This document shows positions 1-9,538 of a stretch of DNA of 64,000 bases, piece after piece (position 1 is the first letter of the stretch; every line of letters starts with the position of its first letter). The position numbers and the translations under genes were made by a program. This DNA is from Aurantibacter_A sp039941195 (GTDB taxonomy: Bacteria; Bacteroidota; Bacteroidia; Flavobacteriales; Flavobacteriaceae), in contig NZ_JBDVFA010000021.1 of NCBI RefSeq assembly GCF_039941195.1, forward strand, positions 24,115-88,114, read 5' to 3'. Below the pieces are notes generated by a model. The model was not told the origin of the DNA and did no database searches. It worked only from the letters and a program-made list of their open reading frames with translations.

Positions 1-993
1 GGGCCTGCACAATTATTTATGCATACTGGTAGTGCTCGACTTGGAAGACCAAGTATTGGATCTTGGGCTACCTACGGACTCGGTTCAGCAAATCAAAATT
101 TGCCTGGTTTCGTGGTTTTAACTTCTGGTGGTAATACTCCAGATGCCGGAAAAAGTGTTTGGGGAAGTGGGTTTTTACCCTCCGTTTATCAAGGTGTGCA
201 ATGCCGTTCTAAAGGAGACCCCGTACTTTATATCAAAGACCCAGATGGTGTAACACGCGATTTAAAAAAGAGCACAATCGATGCCATCAATAAAATAAAT
301 AAACAGGAGTATCTTAAATATGCTGACCCTGAAATTTTAGCTCGAATCAATCAATATGAAATGGCCTATCGCATGCAAATTGCAGTGCCAGAGGTAATGA
401 ACATCAACAACGAACCCGAAAATATTAAACAAATGTTTGGTGTTGAACCTGGCAAAGAATCTTTTGCTAACAACTGTTTATTAGCACGAAAACTAGTTGA
501 AGATGGAGTGCGATTTGTTCAACTTTTCGATTGGGGGTGGGATACCCATGGCAATGTAAGATCCGGTTCTATTGACATGGGGCTACGAAATAAATGTCGA
601 GAAATTGACCGGCCGATTACTGCACTTTTACTTGACTTAAAGCAAAGAGGTTTACTTGATGAAACTTTAGTAGTTTGGGGCGGTGAATTCGGCAGAACAC
701 CAATGCAAGAAAACCGAGGTAACAAAAAAATGGCTTATAAAGGGCGAGATCATCATGGTGATGCTTTTACCATGTGGATGGCCGGTGGCGGAATTAAAAA
801 AGGAGCATGTCATGGAAAAACAGATGATATTGGATTCTCAGGTATTGAAGGAAAAGTATCTGTACATGATGTGCATGCTACTATTTTGCAACAATTAGGA
901 TTTGATCACGAAGAATTTACATATGAATTTCAAGGCAGAAATTTTAGATTAACAGATGTAGAAGGAGAAGTAATTAAAGAAATTTTAGCCTAG
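1..993 (+). CDS. DUF1501 domain protein, C-terminal part (5' end outside window)
   Basis: The reading frame is open from base 1 and encodes a typical DUF1501 C-terminal half. It starts with the LGRPSIGSWATYGLG segment and later has a WDTHGN motif, a WGGEFGRTP motif and a final GRDHHG segment, all family hallmarks. DUF1501 proteins are related to the alkaline phosphatase/sulfatase superfamily, usually carry a Tat signal, and in planctomycetes and Bacteroidota sit beside DUF1553/PSCyt cytochrome proteins; the substrate is unknown. The in-frame ATG at base 19 is internal, not the start. The stop is 3 bases before the cytochrome gene, so the two are almost certainly co-transcribed. Confidence 0.9.
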   Translation, partial: GPAQLFMHTGSARLGRPSIGSWATYGLGSANQNLPGFVVLTSGGNTPDAGKSVWGSGFLPSVYQGVQCRSKGDPVLYIKDPDGVTRDLKKSTIDAINKINKQEYLKYADPEILARINQYEMAYRMQIAVPEVMNINNEPENIKQMFGVEPGKESFANNCLLARKLVEDGVRFVQLFDWGWDTHGNVRSGSIDMGLRNKCREIDRPITALLLDLKQRGLLDETLVVWGGEFGRTPMQENRGNKKMAYKGRDHHGDAFTMWMAGGGIKKGACHGKTDDIGFSGIEGKVSVHDVHATILQQLGFDHEEFTYEFQGRNFRLTDVEGEVIKEILA

Positions 994-996
994 TTA

Positions 997-2391
997 ATGG
1001 ACGTTTTAAAACAACTTTTAGGCAGATTACATCCGCTATTAGTGCACTTACCAATCGGATTTTTAATCTTTGGATTACTATTACAATTCCTAGACCGCAA
1101 GAAAAAAACATACACACAACTTATTCCCGTTGCTTATTTTTGGGGTGGATTAAGTGCAATAGCTGCGTGCATAACAGGTTACCTTCAATATTTAGGTGAA
1201 GGGTATGGATTTGACACTATTAAATGGCATTTATGGTCGGGTATCGCTACCGCATTATTTTCTTTTTTGATGTATTTTAAATTGAGTGGCGTGAAAAACT
1301 TTTCATTTTTAACCAAAGTGCCAATTATTATGCTCTCCACTATTTTCTTTATCCTAATTTCCTTTACGGGACATCAAGGTGGTAACATTACTCATGGAGA
1401 AGATTATCTTGTTGAACCATTACCAAATTCAGTGAAATCAGCTCTAGGAATTGAAACGTTTGAAGCAAAAGAAATAAATCTCACTGAAGAAAACTGGGAG
1501 GCTGCTCAAATCTATGAAGATGTAATTCACCCTATACTAAATAACAAATGTGTAAGTTGTCATAATCCTAAAAAAGCTAAAGGTGACTTACTACTGCATA
1601 CCCCTGATGCTATTTTAAAAGGCGGTGAAAATGGTGAAATTATTAACCCTAAAAATGCTTCAGATAGCGATTTATTTGTCCGGATGAAACTCCCTATGGA
1701 TGACGACAACCATATGCCACCAGAAGGTAAAACCCAACCTACAAAAGAAGATATTAAACTTGTTGGCGCATGGATTGATACAGGTAATCCTTTTGAAGGG
1801 TCGATAAAAAATTCTGGATTGAATAAAGAATTATTCTCGTCATTTTTTTCCAAAAAAGACAACCTTGATTATCCTGATATTGAAATCACTGCTGCTTCTC
1901 AAGACAGTATTATAACGATTGAAAAAACCGGAATTCACGTCGATTTGATTAGCAAATCTTCTAATTTCTTAAGTGTATCGTGCATTAACAAACCTGATTT
2001 TACCGATGCTGATTTTGAAATACTGCTGGCTATTAAATCCAATATTGCAAGATTAGATATAGGGAATACAAAAGTATCAGACAACATATTTAAAAAGATA
2101 GCACTACTTCCGAATTTAACAATATTAAAATTGGACAACACTTCTATTAGTGGAAAAAATATAAAGGAGATAGCTAACTTAAAAAATTTAAAAACTATAA
2201 ATCTTACCGCTACAAACTTTGAACGTGAACATATCTCTAAATTTTCTGACTTTCCAAGTTTGCAAAATATTTATCTATATAAATCGAATATAAAAACACA
2301 AGAAATAAAAACATTAAATAAAGGTCAAATAAGTATTGATTACGGTGGTTATGAACTTCCTACCTTACCAACCGACTCTATTGTGTACTAA
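997..2391 (+). CDS. Membrane-anchored c-type cytochrome with leucine-rich repeats
   Basis: 464 residues. About four membrane segments in residues 10-125 resemble DUF2231, with histidines in the first helix (LHPLLVHLPIG). A cytochrome c domain follows with heme motif CVSCH at 185-189 and a probable axial Met at 240 (HMPPEGK), as in planctomycete-type PSCyt1 cytochromes. Residues about 300-455 contain leucine-rich-repeat-like units (LPNLTILKLDN, LKNLKTINLT). The domain order membrane region, single heme, LRR is the Bacteroidota/Planctomycetes arrangement that accompanies DUF1501 and DUF1553 proteins. It probably receives electrons on the periplasmic side from an oxidation carried out by the cluster; the substrate is not deducible. 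Next gene starts 83 bases downstream. Confidence 0.8.
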   Translation: MDVLKQLLGRLHPLLVHLPIGFLIFGLLLQFLDRKKKTYTQLIPVAYFWGGLSAIAACITGYLQYLGEGYGFDTIKWHLWSGIATALFSFLMYFKLSGVKNFSFLTKVPIIMLSTIFFILISFTGHQGGNITHGEDYLVEPLPNSVKSALGIETFEAKEINLTEENWEAAQIYEDVIHPILNNKCVSCHNPKKAKGDLLLHTPDAILKGGENGEIINPKNASDSDLFVRMKLPMDDDNHMPPEGKTQPTKEDIKLVGAWIDTGNPFEGSIKNSGLNKELFSSFFSKKDNLDYPDIEITAASQDSIITIEKTGIHVDLISKSSNFLSVSCINKPDFTDADFEILLAIKSNIARLDIGNTKVSDNIFKKIALLPNLTILKLDNTSISGKNIKEIANLKNLKTINLTATNFEREHISKFSDFPSLQNIYLYKSNIKTQEIKTLNKGQISIDYGGYELPTLPTDSIVY

Positions 2392-2474
2392 TATGATACA
2401 ATTTTGTCTACTTGAAATTTATACTTTCTAAAACCAAAGAAAAAACATAGTTTAGAGCATCATTATATTATTTT

Positions 2475-3905
2475 ATGGAATTCAGCAAAAAAGCAGGCCT
2501 TTTTATAGGCCCTATTCTTTTTCTCATTATTCTCAATTTACCTTTCGATTTAATATCTGAAAAAGGTGACGCGGTTATCGGAGTTGCCACCTGGATGGTT
2601 ATTTGGTGGATAACCGAGGCAGTCTCTATATCGGTAACAGCCCTATTACCGCTTTTATTATTCCCAATTCTAAAAATTATGGATATTGGAGAGGTGGGTG
2701 CTAACTACGGCAGTCCTATAATTTTTCTTTTCTTTGGTGGTTTTGTGTTAGCACTGGCATTAGAAAAAGTTAACCTTCATAAACGAATTGCTTTAAATAT
2801 TATCAAGTTAACTGGCACCACACCCAACAAAGTAGTACTTGGATTTATGATTGCCACAGCATTTTTGAGTATGTGGATTAGCAATACTGCCACAACCGTA
2901 GTTATGCTACCAATTGCTATGTCGGTGATTAGCTTATTGGTAAATGATGCTGATGGCTTTACTATGAGTGATAAAAATTTTGCTCTATGTGTAATGCTGG
3001 GCATTGCTTTTTCTGCAAACGCAGGTGGAATTGCAACCGTAATTGGCACCCCTCCAAATTCAGTAATGATTGGCCTTTTAGAGAACGAATACAATATTGA
3101 AATATCCTTTTTAAAATGGATGGTTATTGGAGTGCCTTTTGCTACGGTTATGATTTGGATAAGCTACTTAGTTCTCGTAAAATTAATGTTCCCAAACAAA
3201 CAACTAAAATTTAGCGCCTCTAAAGATATTATTAATGAGGAATTACATAAACTGGGACCTATGAGCGGAAAAGAAAAAATGGTGCTTGCTATTTTTGGTG
3301 TCACAGTTTTTTTCTGGATTTTCAGAACAGTTATTAATGATATTTTCCCGAGCTTAAAATTAAACGACAGTATAATTAGTATTGCCGCGGCTATAACTAT
3401 GTTCTCATTCCCTTATAATCTAAAAAAAGCAGATTTTATTATTCATTGGAAAGACACCCAAAAATTAGCCTGGGGCATTCTTATTCTTTTCGGGGGTGGT
3501 CTAGCACTAGCCAAAGGAATGTCGGTAAGTGGAATTGTTGATTTGGTATCTAGCGCTATTGCAACAAGTAATATTAGTGTATTATTTACAGCTATTCTAT
3601 TAATAACGCTTATGCTGTTTATGACTGAATTAATGAGTAATGTAGCACTTACTGCAGTATTAGCACCAGTTGTAGCAGGTATTGCTATTGGGTTAGAAAT
3701 ACCAATACTATATCTATTAATTCCAGTAACTATGGCTAGTAGTTGTGCTTTTATGTTACCTATGGCAACGCCACCGAATGCAATCGTTTTTGCCAGTGGT
3801 TATATAAAAGTAAATGAAATGGCCCGTGTGGGTGTCGTCTTAAATTTTATTGCAATCGGATTACTGATTTTGATGTTTCAATTTGTAATACCTTTTTTCT
3901 TCTAA
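2475..3905 (+). CDS. SLC13/DASS family sodium:anion symporter
   Basis: 476 residues, strongly hydrophobic, with about 11-12 membrane spans. The family signature SNT occurs at residues 136-138 (WISNTATTVVMLP) and a second SN motif lies in the C-terminal half (MSNVALTAVLAP), matching the two substrate/sodium-binding hairpins of divalent anion:Na+ symporters. Such proteins take up dicarboxylates, sulfate or related anions; specificity cannot be read here. It follows the cytochrome gene in the same direction and may belong to that transcription unit. Length is normal and no residues look missing. Confidence 0.88.
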   Translation: MEFSKKAGLFIGPILFLIILNLPFDLISEKGDAVIGVATWMVIWWITEAVSISVTALLPLLLFPILKIMDIGEVGANYGSPIIFLFFGGFVLALALEKVNLHKRIALNIIKLTGTTPNKVVLGFMIATAFLSMWISNTATTVVMLPIAMSVISLLVNDADGFTMSDKNFALCVMLGIAFSANAGGIATVIGTPPNSVMIGLLENEYNIEISFLKWMVIGVPFATVMIWISYLVLVKLMFPNKQLKFSASKDIINEELHKLGPMSGKEKMVLAIFGVTVFFWIFRTVINDIFPSLKLNDSIISIAAAITMFSFPYNLKKADFIIHWKDTQKLAWGILILFGGGLALAKGMSVSGIVDLVSSAIATSNISVLFTAILLITLMLFMTELMSNVALTAVLAPVVAGIAIGLEIPILYLLIPVTMASSCAFMLPMATPPNAIVFASGYIKVNEMARVGVVLNFIAIGLLILMFQFVIPFFF

Positions 3906-3929
3906 CGGTAGTAGTTTAATTTTTTTCCA

Positions 3930-3959
3930 TAAAAAAAGCCCCAACTATTAGTTGAGGCC
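3930..3959 (-). terminator. Intrinsic terminator of the 3982-4380 gene
   Basis: A GC-containing hairpin (GCC plus CAACTA pairing with TAGTTG plus GGC, one C/A mismatch) spans 3938-3958. On the minus strand it is followed by seven T residues (A-run at 3931-3937 on the plus strand). It lies between two convergent genes and probably serves the minus-strand gene; the plus-strand side has no immediate T-run. Confidence 0.65.
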
Positions 3960-3981
3960 GTATAGAATTTAAATTTGTTTT

Positions 3982-4380
3982 TTATTTGAAGGCATTAAAG
4001 CCTTTTGGTAAATATTTATTGGTATTGATATCTAAAACGATTTCATCATTTAAATCAATATAGTTAATTCCCTCTATCCCTTTAGGATTTGCATAGGCAT
4101 CGAAATCTTCCGGTAAGTTATTCTTAACCTCTAAGTTTTCTATATCAGTATCCTCTACATACTCAACCCAATTAAGGTTATAGTAGTATGCATATGGGTC
4201 AAAGTTTTCTGGAAGATAATCAGCTGTATCAAAACCTAATACAATTACTTCCTCATCTTCTATATATTGAACTGAATCAATGTCAAAATCTTCAATTTCT
4301 TTTTCGATATTATTCGCGAAAGCACCTTGGATTAACAATCCAATAAATGCAAAACTTAATAGTATATTTCTTTTATTCAT
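3982..4380 (-). CDS. Small secreted acidic repeat protein, unknown function
   Basis: 132 residues with a clear N-terminal signal peptide (hydrophobic ILLSFAFIGLLIQGAFA, cleavage near residue 22). The mature part is very acidic and repetitive: YLPENFDPYAYY, NLPEDFDAYANP and YLPKGFNAFK mark three units, each followed by a segment rich in Tyr, Glu and Asp. Short secreted proteins with LP-x-x-F-(D/N)-(P/A) repeats recur in flavobacteria but I know of no assigned role. Monocistronic, with its own terminator. Not recognised beyond this. Confidence 0.75.
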   Translation of the reverse strand: MNKRNILLSFAFIGLLIQGAFANNIEKEIEDFDIDSVQYIEDEEVIVLGFDTADYLPENFDPYAYYYNLNWVEYVEDTDIENLEVKNNLPEDFDAYANPKGIEGINYIDLNDEIVLDINTNKYLPKGFNAFK

Positions 4381-4774
4381 AACACTTTAGGTTAATTTCT
4401 ACTTCAGTATAACAATGCTTATGTCGTAATATTGCACATACCTTAAAGCCCATTCACCCGCTGAAATACCCAAATTATCAAATTCATAAATTTTACTACA
4501 AAACCCTGACTATTTGATATTTTGACATTTATTATCTTAAGGAGGTAATACTTTTATGCATCTATTTTTATCACAAAAAATAATGTCATTCATCGAGTTA
4601 TTTTATTGGTTTTAAATGACTTATGCTGTTCGTCGATAATTGTGCATTTAATCGGATATATTTTTTCAGCAATAAGACAATGGCATTGATACACTTAAAA
4701 ATGTAAAATCACCAATATTTTAGAAATAGAGTTATGTATATTAAAATAATAAGTTCTTCACCTTTGATATGAAA
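4381..4774. other. Gene-poor intergenic region
   Basis: About 450 bases between the divergent ends of the small secreted gene and the efflux operon. It holds the upstream region of the 4380 gene and an A/T-rich stretch without a convincing gene. The only coding-like signal is a 19-codon open frame at 4556-4615 behind a strong Shine-Dalgarno sequence. Confidence 0.5.
4539..4615 (+). other. Possible short ORF with strong Shine-Dalgarno
   Basis: The sequence AAGGAGGT at 4539-4546 is a full anti-16S match, followed 9 bases later by ATG (4556) and a 19-codon hydrophobic frame ending with TAA at 4613-4615. Bacteroidota rarely use Shine-Dalgarno sequences, so the match stands out, but the peptide is too short to judge and chance is quite possible. 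Confidence 0.2.
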
Positions 4775-4811
4775 TTGAATAGGGTTCACCTTTCAGATGA
4801 ACCCTATTCAA
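4775..4811 (-). terminator. Long hairpin at the end of the RND operon
   Basis: A perfect 14-bp inverted repeat (4775-4788 with 4798-4811) with a 9-base loop lies 22 bases past the stop of the outer-membrane factor gene. The T-run on the minus strand is weak (TTT then CATATC), so it could be a Rho-independent terminator or an mRNA 3' stabiliser for the efflux operon. Confidence 0.6.
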
Positions 4812-4833
4812 AACCTTAATCAACATTTGCTAA

Positions 4834-6261
4834 TTAATTCCAACCACCACCTAAAGCACGATACACACCTACCCTAGCAATTAGTTGATTCTTTTTAGTC
4901 TCTACCAATTCTATTTTTGCCTCAAGAGCATCTCGTTGCGTTAATAAAACTTCCATATAATCTGCCCGAGCAGACTGAAAAAGCTTGTTTGAAATTTCTA
5001 TAGACGCATTAAGTGCATCTACTTGTTCAATTTTTAAATCATAATTCAATTTAAGATTTTGAACATTTGACAGTTCATTAGCTACCTCTATATACGCATT
5101 CAGTATTGTCTTTTCATATTCATAAACGACTTGTAACTGCCTATCATTCGCACTATTATATTCAGCTTTAATAGCATTTCTATTTATTAGAGGACCTGCC
5201 ACATCACCCGCTAAACTATACAACAAAGATTCTGGAGTTTCAGTCAAAAATTTTGGCTTAAAAGCTTCTAAACCTACACCAGCATTAATTCCAAATGAAG
5301 GATAGAAATTTGCTCTGGCCACTTTAACGTCTAATTTAGCTGCTGCTAACTCATACTCAACCTGCTTTATATCTGGTCTGTACTGTAATAGCTGAGCAGG
5401 AATACCCGTGAATACTGTATCTACTTCCTTCTCAATAAAAGCAATAGCATTACGATTTATTGATACCGGTTGTCTACCTATTAAAAAATTAATCTTGTTT
5501 TCGGTTTCTACAATCTCTTGCTTTATTTCATAACGCTCACTCCTATTCTTATAAACCTCAGCTTCAAACCTTTTTACGGCCAATTCGGTCGTACGAGCTG
5601 CCTGTTTTTGAAGTTTTACAATTCTCAAAGCATTTTTTTGGATGTCAAGATTTTCTTCTATAATAGCCAACTGATTATCAAGCGCAATTAGTTCGTAATA
5701 GGCATCTGCAATTTCTGACACCAAATTAGTTACCATAAAATTTTTGCCCTCCTGCGTAGCGAGATATTCCATTACTGCAACTTTCTTAGAATTTCGAAGT
5801 TTTTTCCAAACATCAAGTTCCCAGGAAGCAAATAAGCCCGCTGAATAATTAGTTAAAGGATCAGGAAATGCTTCTTCATCCAAATCTAACCCCTCTTCAA
5901 CCGCTCCATTTCGAGTATACTCCCCTACCTTTTCAACTTCGGCTCCAGCGTTAAAATTCACAGAGGGCAAATACTCTCCCTTTCGTACTCGAATTTCATT
6001 TTTCACCATTGCTATCTGTTGCAGAATAATATTCAACTCTTGGTTTTTAACCAAAGCGATATCGATTAAATCTTTCAGTTCTGGATCAGAAAAGAAATCT
6101 TTCCATTTAACCGTTGCACTTGTGAGCGTATCTGCTATTTGATTACTATAGCTTTCGGGCATTATTACTTCAGCATCTCTAACTTCCCTTGTAGGAACAC
6201 AAGAATGCATAATAACCACCAGAAGACTACATACGATGTAATTTTTATTATTTCTCAACAT
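4834..6261 (-). CDS. Outer-membrane efflux lipoprotein (TolC/NodT family)
   Basis: 475 residues. Signal sequence with lipobox ending HSC, so Cys21 is the probable lipid anchor. The body has the two outer membrane efflux protein repeats: long alpha-helical heptad regions (around 180-265 and 375-465) and the conserved internal segment RPDIKQVEYELAAAKLDVKVARANFYPSF typical of NodT/OprM channels, split here only by description. It forms the outer-membrane exit duct of a tripartite RND pump with the two genes upstream. It starts one base after the stop of the RND gene, so translation is probably coupled. Confidence 0.93.
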   Translation of the reverse strand: MLRNNKNYIVCSLLVVIMHSCVPTREVRDAEVIMPESYSNQIADTLTSATVKWKDFFSDPELKDLIDIALVKNQELNIILQQIAMVKNEIRVRKGEYLPSVNFNAGAEVEKVGEYTRNGAVEEGLDLDEEAFPDPLTNYSAGLFASWELDVWKKLRNSKKVAVMEYLATQEGKNFMVTNLVSEIADAYYELIALDNQLAIIEENLDIQKNALRIVKLQKQAARTTELAVKRFEAEVYKNRSERYEIKQEIVETENKINFLIGRQPVSINRNAIAFIEKEVDTVFTGIPAQLLQYRPDIKQVEYELAAAKLDVKVARANFYPSFGINAGVGLEAFKPKFLTETPESLLYSLAGDVAGPLINRNAIKAEYNSANDRQLQVVYEYEKTILNAYIEVANELSNVQNLKLNYDLKIEQVDALNASIEISNKLFQSARADYMEVLLTQRDALEAKIELVETKKNQLIARVGVYRALGGGWN

Positions 6262-6262
6262 T

Positions 6263-9200
6263 TTAATCTTTTTTGTTTTTCTTGCTTCTTGACATTAATT
6301 TTTGAAGACGCTCTCTAAGCACACCCACCTCTTTTTTCATCGCATTTTGTTCTGCGTAGGAACGAACGATTTCTTCAGAGACTGGCTCCGCAGTTTCATT
6401 TTTAATTAAGCCACGACCATCTGCTAACTTGGCAAATAGATAATAAAGACCAGGTATAGCTACAACACCTAAAATTGTACCTAAAAACATGCCACCCATT
6501 GCTGAGCCCCCAATAGTTCTATTACTAATTGCACCTGCACCAGATGCGAGAACTAAGGGAATTAAACCAGCTATAAAAGCAAATGAAGTCATTAAAATGG
6601 GCCTAAAACGCATTCGAGAACCCTCAATAGCCGCGTCTTTAATACTAGCGCCTTCTCGTCTTTTTTGTACTGCAAACTCGACAATTAGTACTGCATTTTT
6701 ACCTAATAAACCGACAAGCATTATTACCCCTATCTGAGCATAAACATCATTTGAAAGTCCCATTAACTTTAGCAGTAAAAATGAACCGAACACCCCTGCC
6801 GGTAATGAAAGTATAACTGCTAATGGGAGTAAAAAACTTTCATACTGGGCAGCCAATACCAGATACACAAAAATTAATACTATAATAAAAATGTAAATAG
6901 ATTCATTACCTCTTCTAGATTCATCATAAGAAAGACCTTCCCATGCTATATCATATCCTCGAGGTAAGTTTTCAGCTGCTACTTCCTGAATAGCTTTAAT
7001 AGCATCTCCACTAGTAAATCCTGGCGCGGGAAGCCCTCTTATTGCTGCAGAATTGTACAAATTATACCTTGTAATCTCATTAGGACCTAATGATTTTTCC
7101 ATTGTCATAAAGGCTGAATATGGTACCATTTCGCCTTCTTCATTTTTAACAAACAATTTTGCTAAATCTGAAGGCATACCTCTATATTCGGGTGCCGCCT
7201 GGGTATATACTTTAAAAAATCTACCAAAACGAATGAAACCTTGTTCGTAGGTACTACCAATTAAAATATTTAAATTCTCCATGGCCTTACCTATGGTTAC
7301 CCCTTTTTGCATAGCAGCCTTATTGTTTATCTTCAACTTGTATTGTGGATAATTAGCAGCAAAAAATGTAAACAAACCTGATAATTCTTCACGCTCATTT
7401 AAAGCTGCCATGAAATCATTATTAATGCGTTCAAACTCTTGATAATCTGTCCCATTTGTTTTATCAAGCATACGCATTGCAAAACCACCCGAAGAACCGA
7501 AACCTGGCACAGCTGGCGGTTCAAAATATTCAATGATTGCCCCAAGATCTTTGGTCTCTTCTTCTAATTCTTCCATTATCTCATGAACCGAATTATTCCT
7601 TTCAGCCCAAGGTTTTAGATTAATTAAACAAGTACCAGCATTAGACCCTCTACCTTCAGTCATTATTTCATACCCAGCCAATGAAGAAACTGATTCAATA
7701 CCTTCGGTCTCCTCACATATTTTCAATAGTTTTTTTGCTACTTCATTTGTTCGTTCGAGTGTAGCACCAGGTGGAGTTTGAATTATTGCATAGATCATTC
7801 CTTGATCTTCATTTGGAATAAAACCAGCTGGTAAAACCTGATTGGTTAAGAAAATACCAGCACAAAATGCGATTAACATACCGAAAGTAATTATTCTTCG
7901 GGTTACTATTTTATCGAGTATTTTAATATACCGTCCCGTGATTTTTTCGAAACCATTGTTAAACCAATCTATAAATCGATTGATAGGTGTCTTTCTTCTT
8001 TCCTTACCATGATTGTTTTTTAACAACATTGCGCAAAGCACCGGTGTTAATGTTAATGCTACAATTGCAGAAATCACAATAGACCCTGCCATGGTAATAC
8101 TAAATTGCCTATAGAAAACACCTACAGGACCCGTCATGAACGAAATAGGAATAAACACCGAAACCATAACTAATGTAATGGCAATAATTGCACCCCCAAT
8201 TTCCTTTAAAACCTCAGCCGAGGCATTATAGGGTGTGAGATTTTCTTCTTCCATTTTAACATGAACGGCCTCTACCACCACAATCGCATTATCAACCACA
8301 ATACCAATAGCAAGCACTAATGCGAATAGTGTAATCAAGTTTATGGATAGTCCAAACAGTTGCATTACAAAAAAGGCACCTATAAGCGATACAGGTACTG
8401 CTATTATCGGTATTAGTGTTGAACGCCAATCTCCCAAAAAGAGAAAAACTACTATCGCCACTAGTATAAATGCATCTCTAAGAGTATGCACAACCTGCTC
8501 TATAGAGGCATCTAAAAAAGTAGACACGTCGTAACTAATCTTATAATCAATTCCTGGAGGTAAATCCGCTTCTAGCTCATCTAACTTAGCCTTTACCAAA
8601 TCGATAACATCACTACCATTACTGCCAAATGTTTGTTTTAAAACTATTGAAGCAGACGGATTACCATCGAGATTGGAATATATGTCAAAAAACTCGCTAC
8701 CGAGTTCCACATCGGCTAAATCTCCTAGGGTTAATATCTCACCTTCTTCATTAGCTTTTATAATTATGTCTTTATATTGTTGCGGCTCATTATATCTATC
8801 TTGGTATACCAACACATATTCAAGAGATTGTGCTTGTTTACCAGAACTTCGCCCTAATCGGCCTGGTCTAGCCAAAATACTTTGATCCTCCATAGCCTCA
8901 AGAATTTCTTCGGCTGAGACATTGTATGCGCGCATACGATCTGGTTTTAACCAAACGCGCATGGCATATTTTCTACTTCCTAGAATTTGAGCACTAGCAA
9001 TACCATCTATTCGCTGTATTTCTGGTATAATTTTAGTGTATGCATAATTGTAAAGAAATTTCTCATCATTACCCTTATCCTCGCTAAATAAGTTCACATA
9101 CATTAACATACTCGGCTGAACGGGTGTTATTACCACCCCTTCGCGCTGTACTAACTCAGGCAGCAGTGGCATCACTTGATCCACCCTAGTTTTTACACGC

Positions 9201-9514
9201 ACAACAGCTTGGTTTGGATCGGTACCTGGTTCAAAAATAATACGTAATGTGCCCTCACCCGCACTTGTTGCATCAGAGGCAATATACCGCATACCCTGTA
9301 CTCCATTTATTGAAGTCTCAAGGGGAATTAGTGTTGATTTCACTAACACGTCTGAACTAGCACCAGGATAAGCAATAAAAATATTTACCGTAGTTGGCGC
9401 TATTTGAGGAAATTGTGATATCGGCAACTGTTTTATAGCCAACAATCCGACGAAAATAAGAACCACAGAAATAACTATAGCCAATACTGGCCTTTTAATG
9501 AATTTTTTAAACAT
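6263..9514 (-). CDS. RND efflux permease, HAE1 (AcrB-like) family
   Basis: 1083 residues, the normal length of HAE1 pumps, with 12 membrane spans and two large periplasmic loops. The start is typical (MFKKFIKRPVLAIVISVVLI). In the fourth membrane segment the proton-relay motif reads VVDNAIVVVE, so the first of the two aspartates of E. coli AcrB (D407) is kept (Asp408 here) and the second is Asn409. The lysine of the tenth segment is present (GLLGKNAVLIVEFA). It should export amphiphilic drugs, detergents or bile-like compounds together with the adaptor and the outer-membrane channel. No local regulator is adjacent. Confidence 0.95.
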   Translation of the reverse strand: MFKKFIKRPVLAIVISVVLIFVGLLAIKQLPISQFPQIAPTTVNIFIAYPGASSDVLVKSTLIPLETSINGVQGMRYIASDATSAGEGTLRIIFEPGTDPNQAVVRVKTRVDQVMPLLPELVQREGVVITPVQPSMLMYVNLFSEDKGNDEKFLYNYAYTKIIPEIQRIDGIASAQILGSRKYAMRVWLKPDRMRAYNVSAEEILEAMEDQSILARPGRLGRSSGKQAQSLEYVLVYQDRYNEPQQYKDIIIKANEEGEILTLGDLADVELGSEFFDIYSNLDGNPSASIVLKQTFGSNGSDVIDLVKAKLDELEADLPPGIDYKISYDVSTFLDASIEQVVHTLRDAFILVAIVVFLFLGDWRSTLIPIIAVPVSLIGAFFVMQLFGLSINLITLFALVLAIGIVVDNAIVVVEAVHVKMEEENLTPYNASAEVLKEIGGAIIAITLVMVSVFIPISFMTGPVGVFYRQFSITMAGSIVISAIVALTLTPVLCAMLLKNNHGKERRKTPINRFIDWFNNGFEKITGRYIKILDKIVTRRIITFGMLIAFCAGIFLTNQVLPAGFIPNEDQGMIYAIIQTPPGATLERTNEVAKKLLKICEETEGIESVSSLAGYEIMTEGRGSNAGTCLINLKPWAERNNSVHEIMEELEEETKDLGAIIEYFEPPAVPGFGSSGGFAMRMLDKTNGTDYQEFERINNDFMAALNEREELSGLFTFFAANYPQYKLKINNKAAMQKGVTIGKAMENLNILIGSTYEQGFIRFGRFFKVYTQAAPEYRGMPSDLAKLFVKNEEGEMVPYSAFMTMEKSLGPNEITRYNLYNSAAIRGLPAPGFTSGDAIKAIQEVAAENLPRGYDIAWEGLSYDESRRGNESIYIFIIVLIFVYLVLAAQYESFLLPLAVILSLPAGVFGSFLLLKLMGLSNDVYAQIGVIMLVGLLGKNAVLIVEFAVQKRREGASIKDAAIEGSRMRFRPILMTSFAFIAGLIPLVLASGAGAISNRTIGGSAMGGMFLGTILGVVAIPGLYYLFAKLADGRGLIKNETAEPVSEEIVRSYAEQNAMKKEVGVLRERLQKLMSRSKKNKKD

Positions 9515-9538
9515 CTTGTTGAAGTTTGAAGATTTGAA

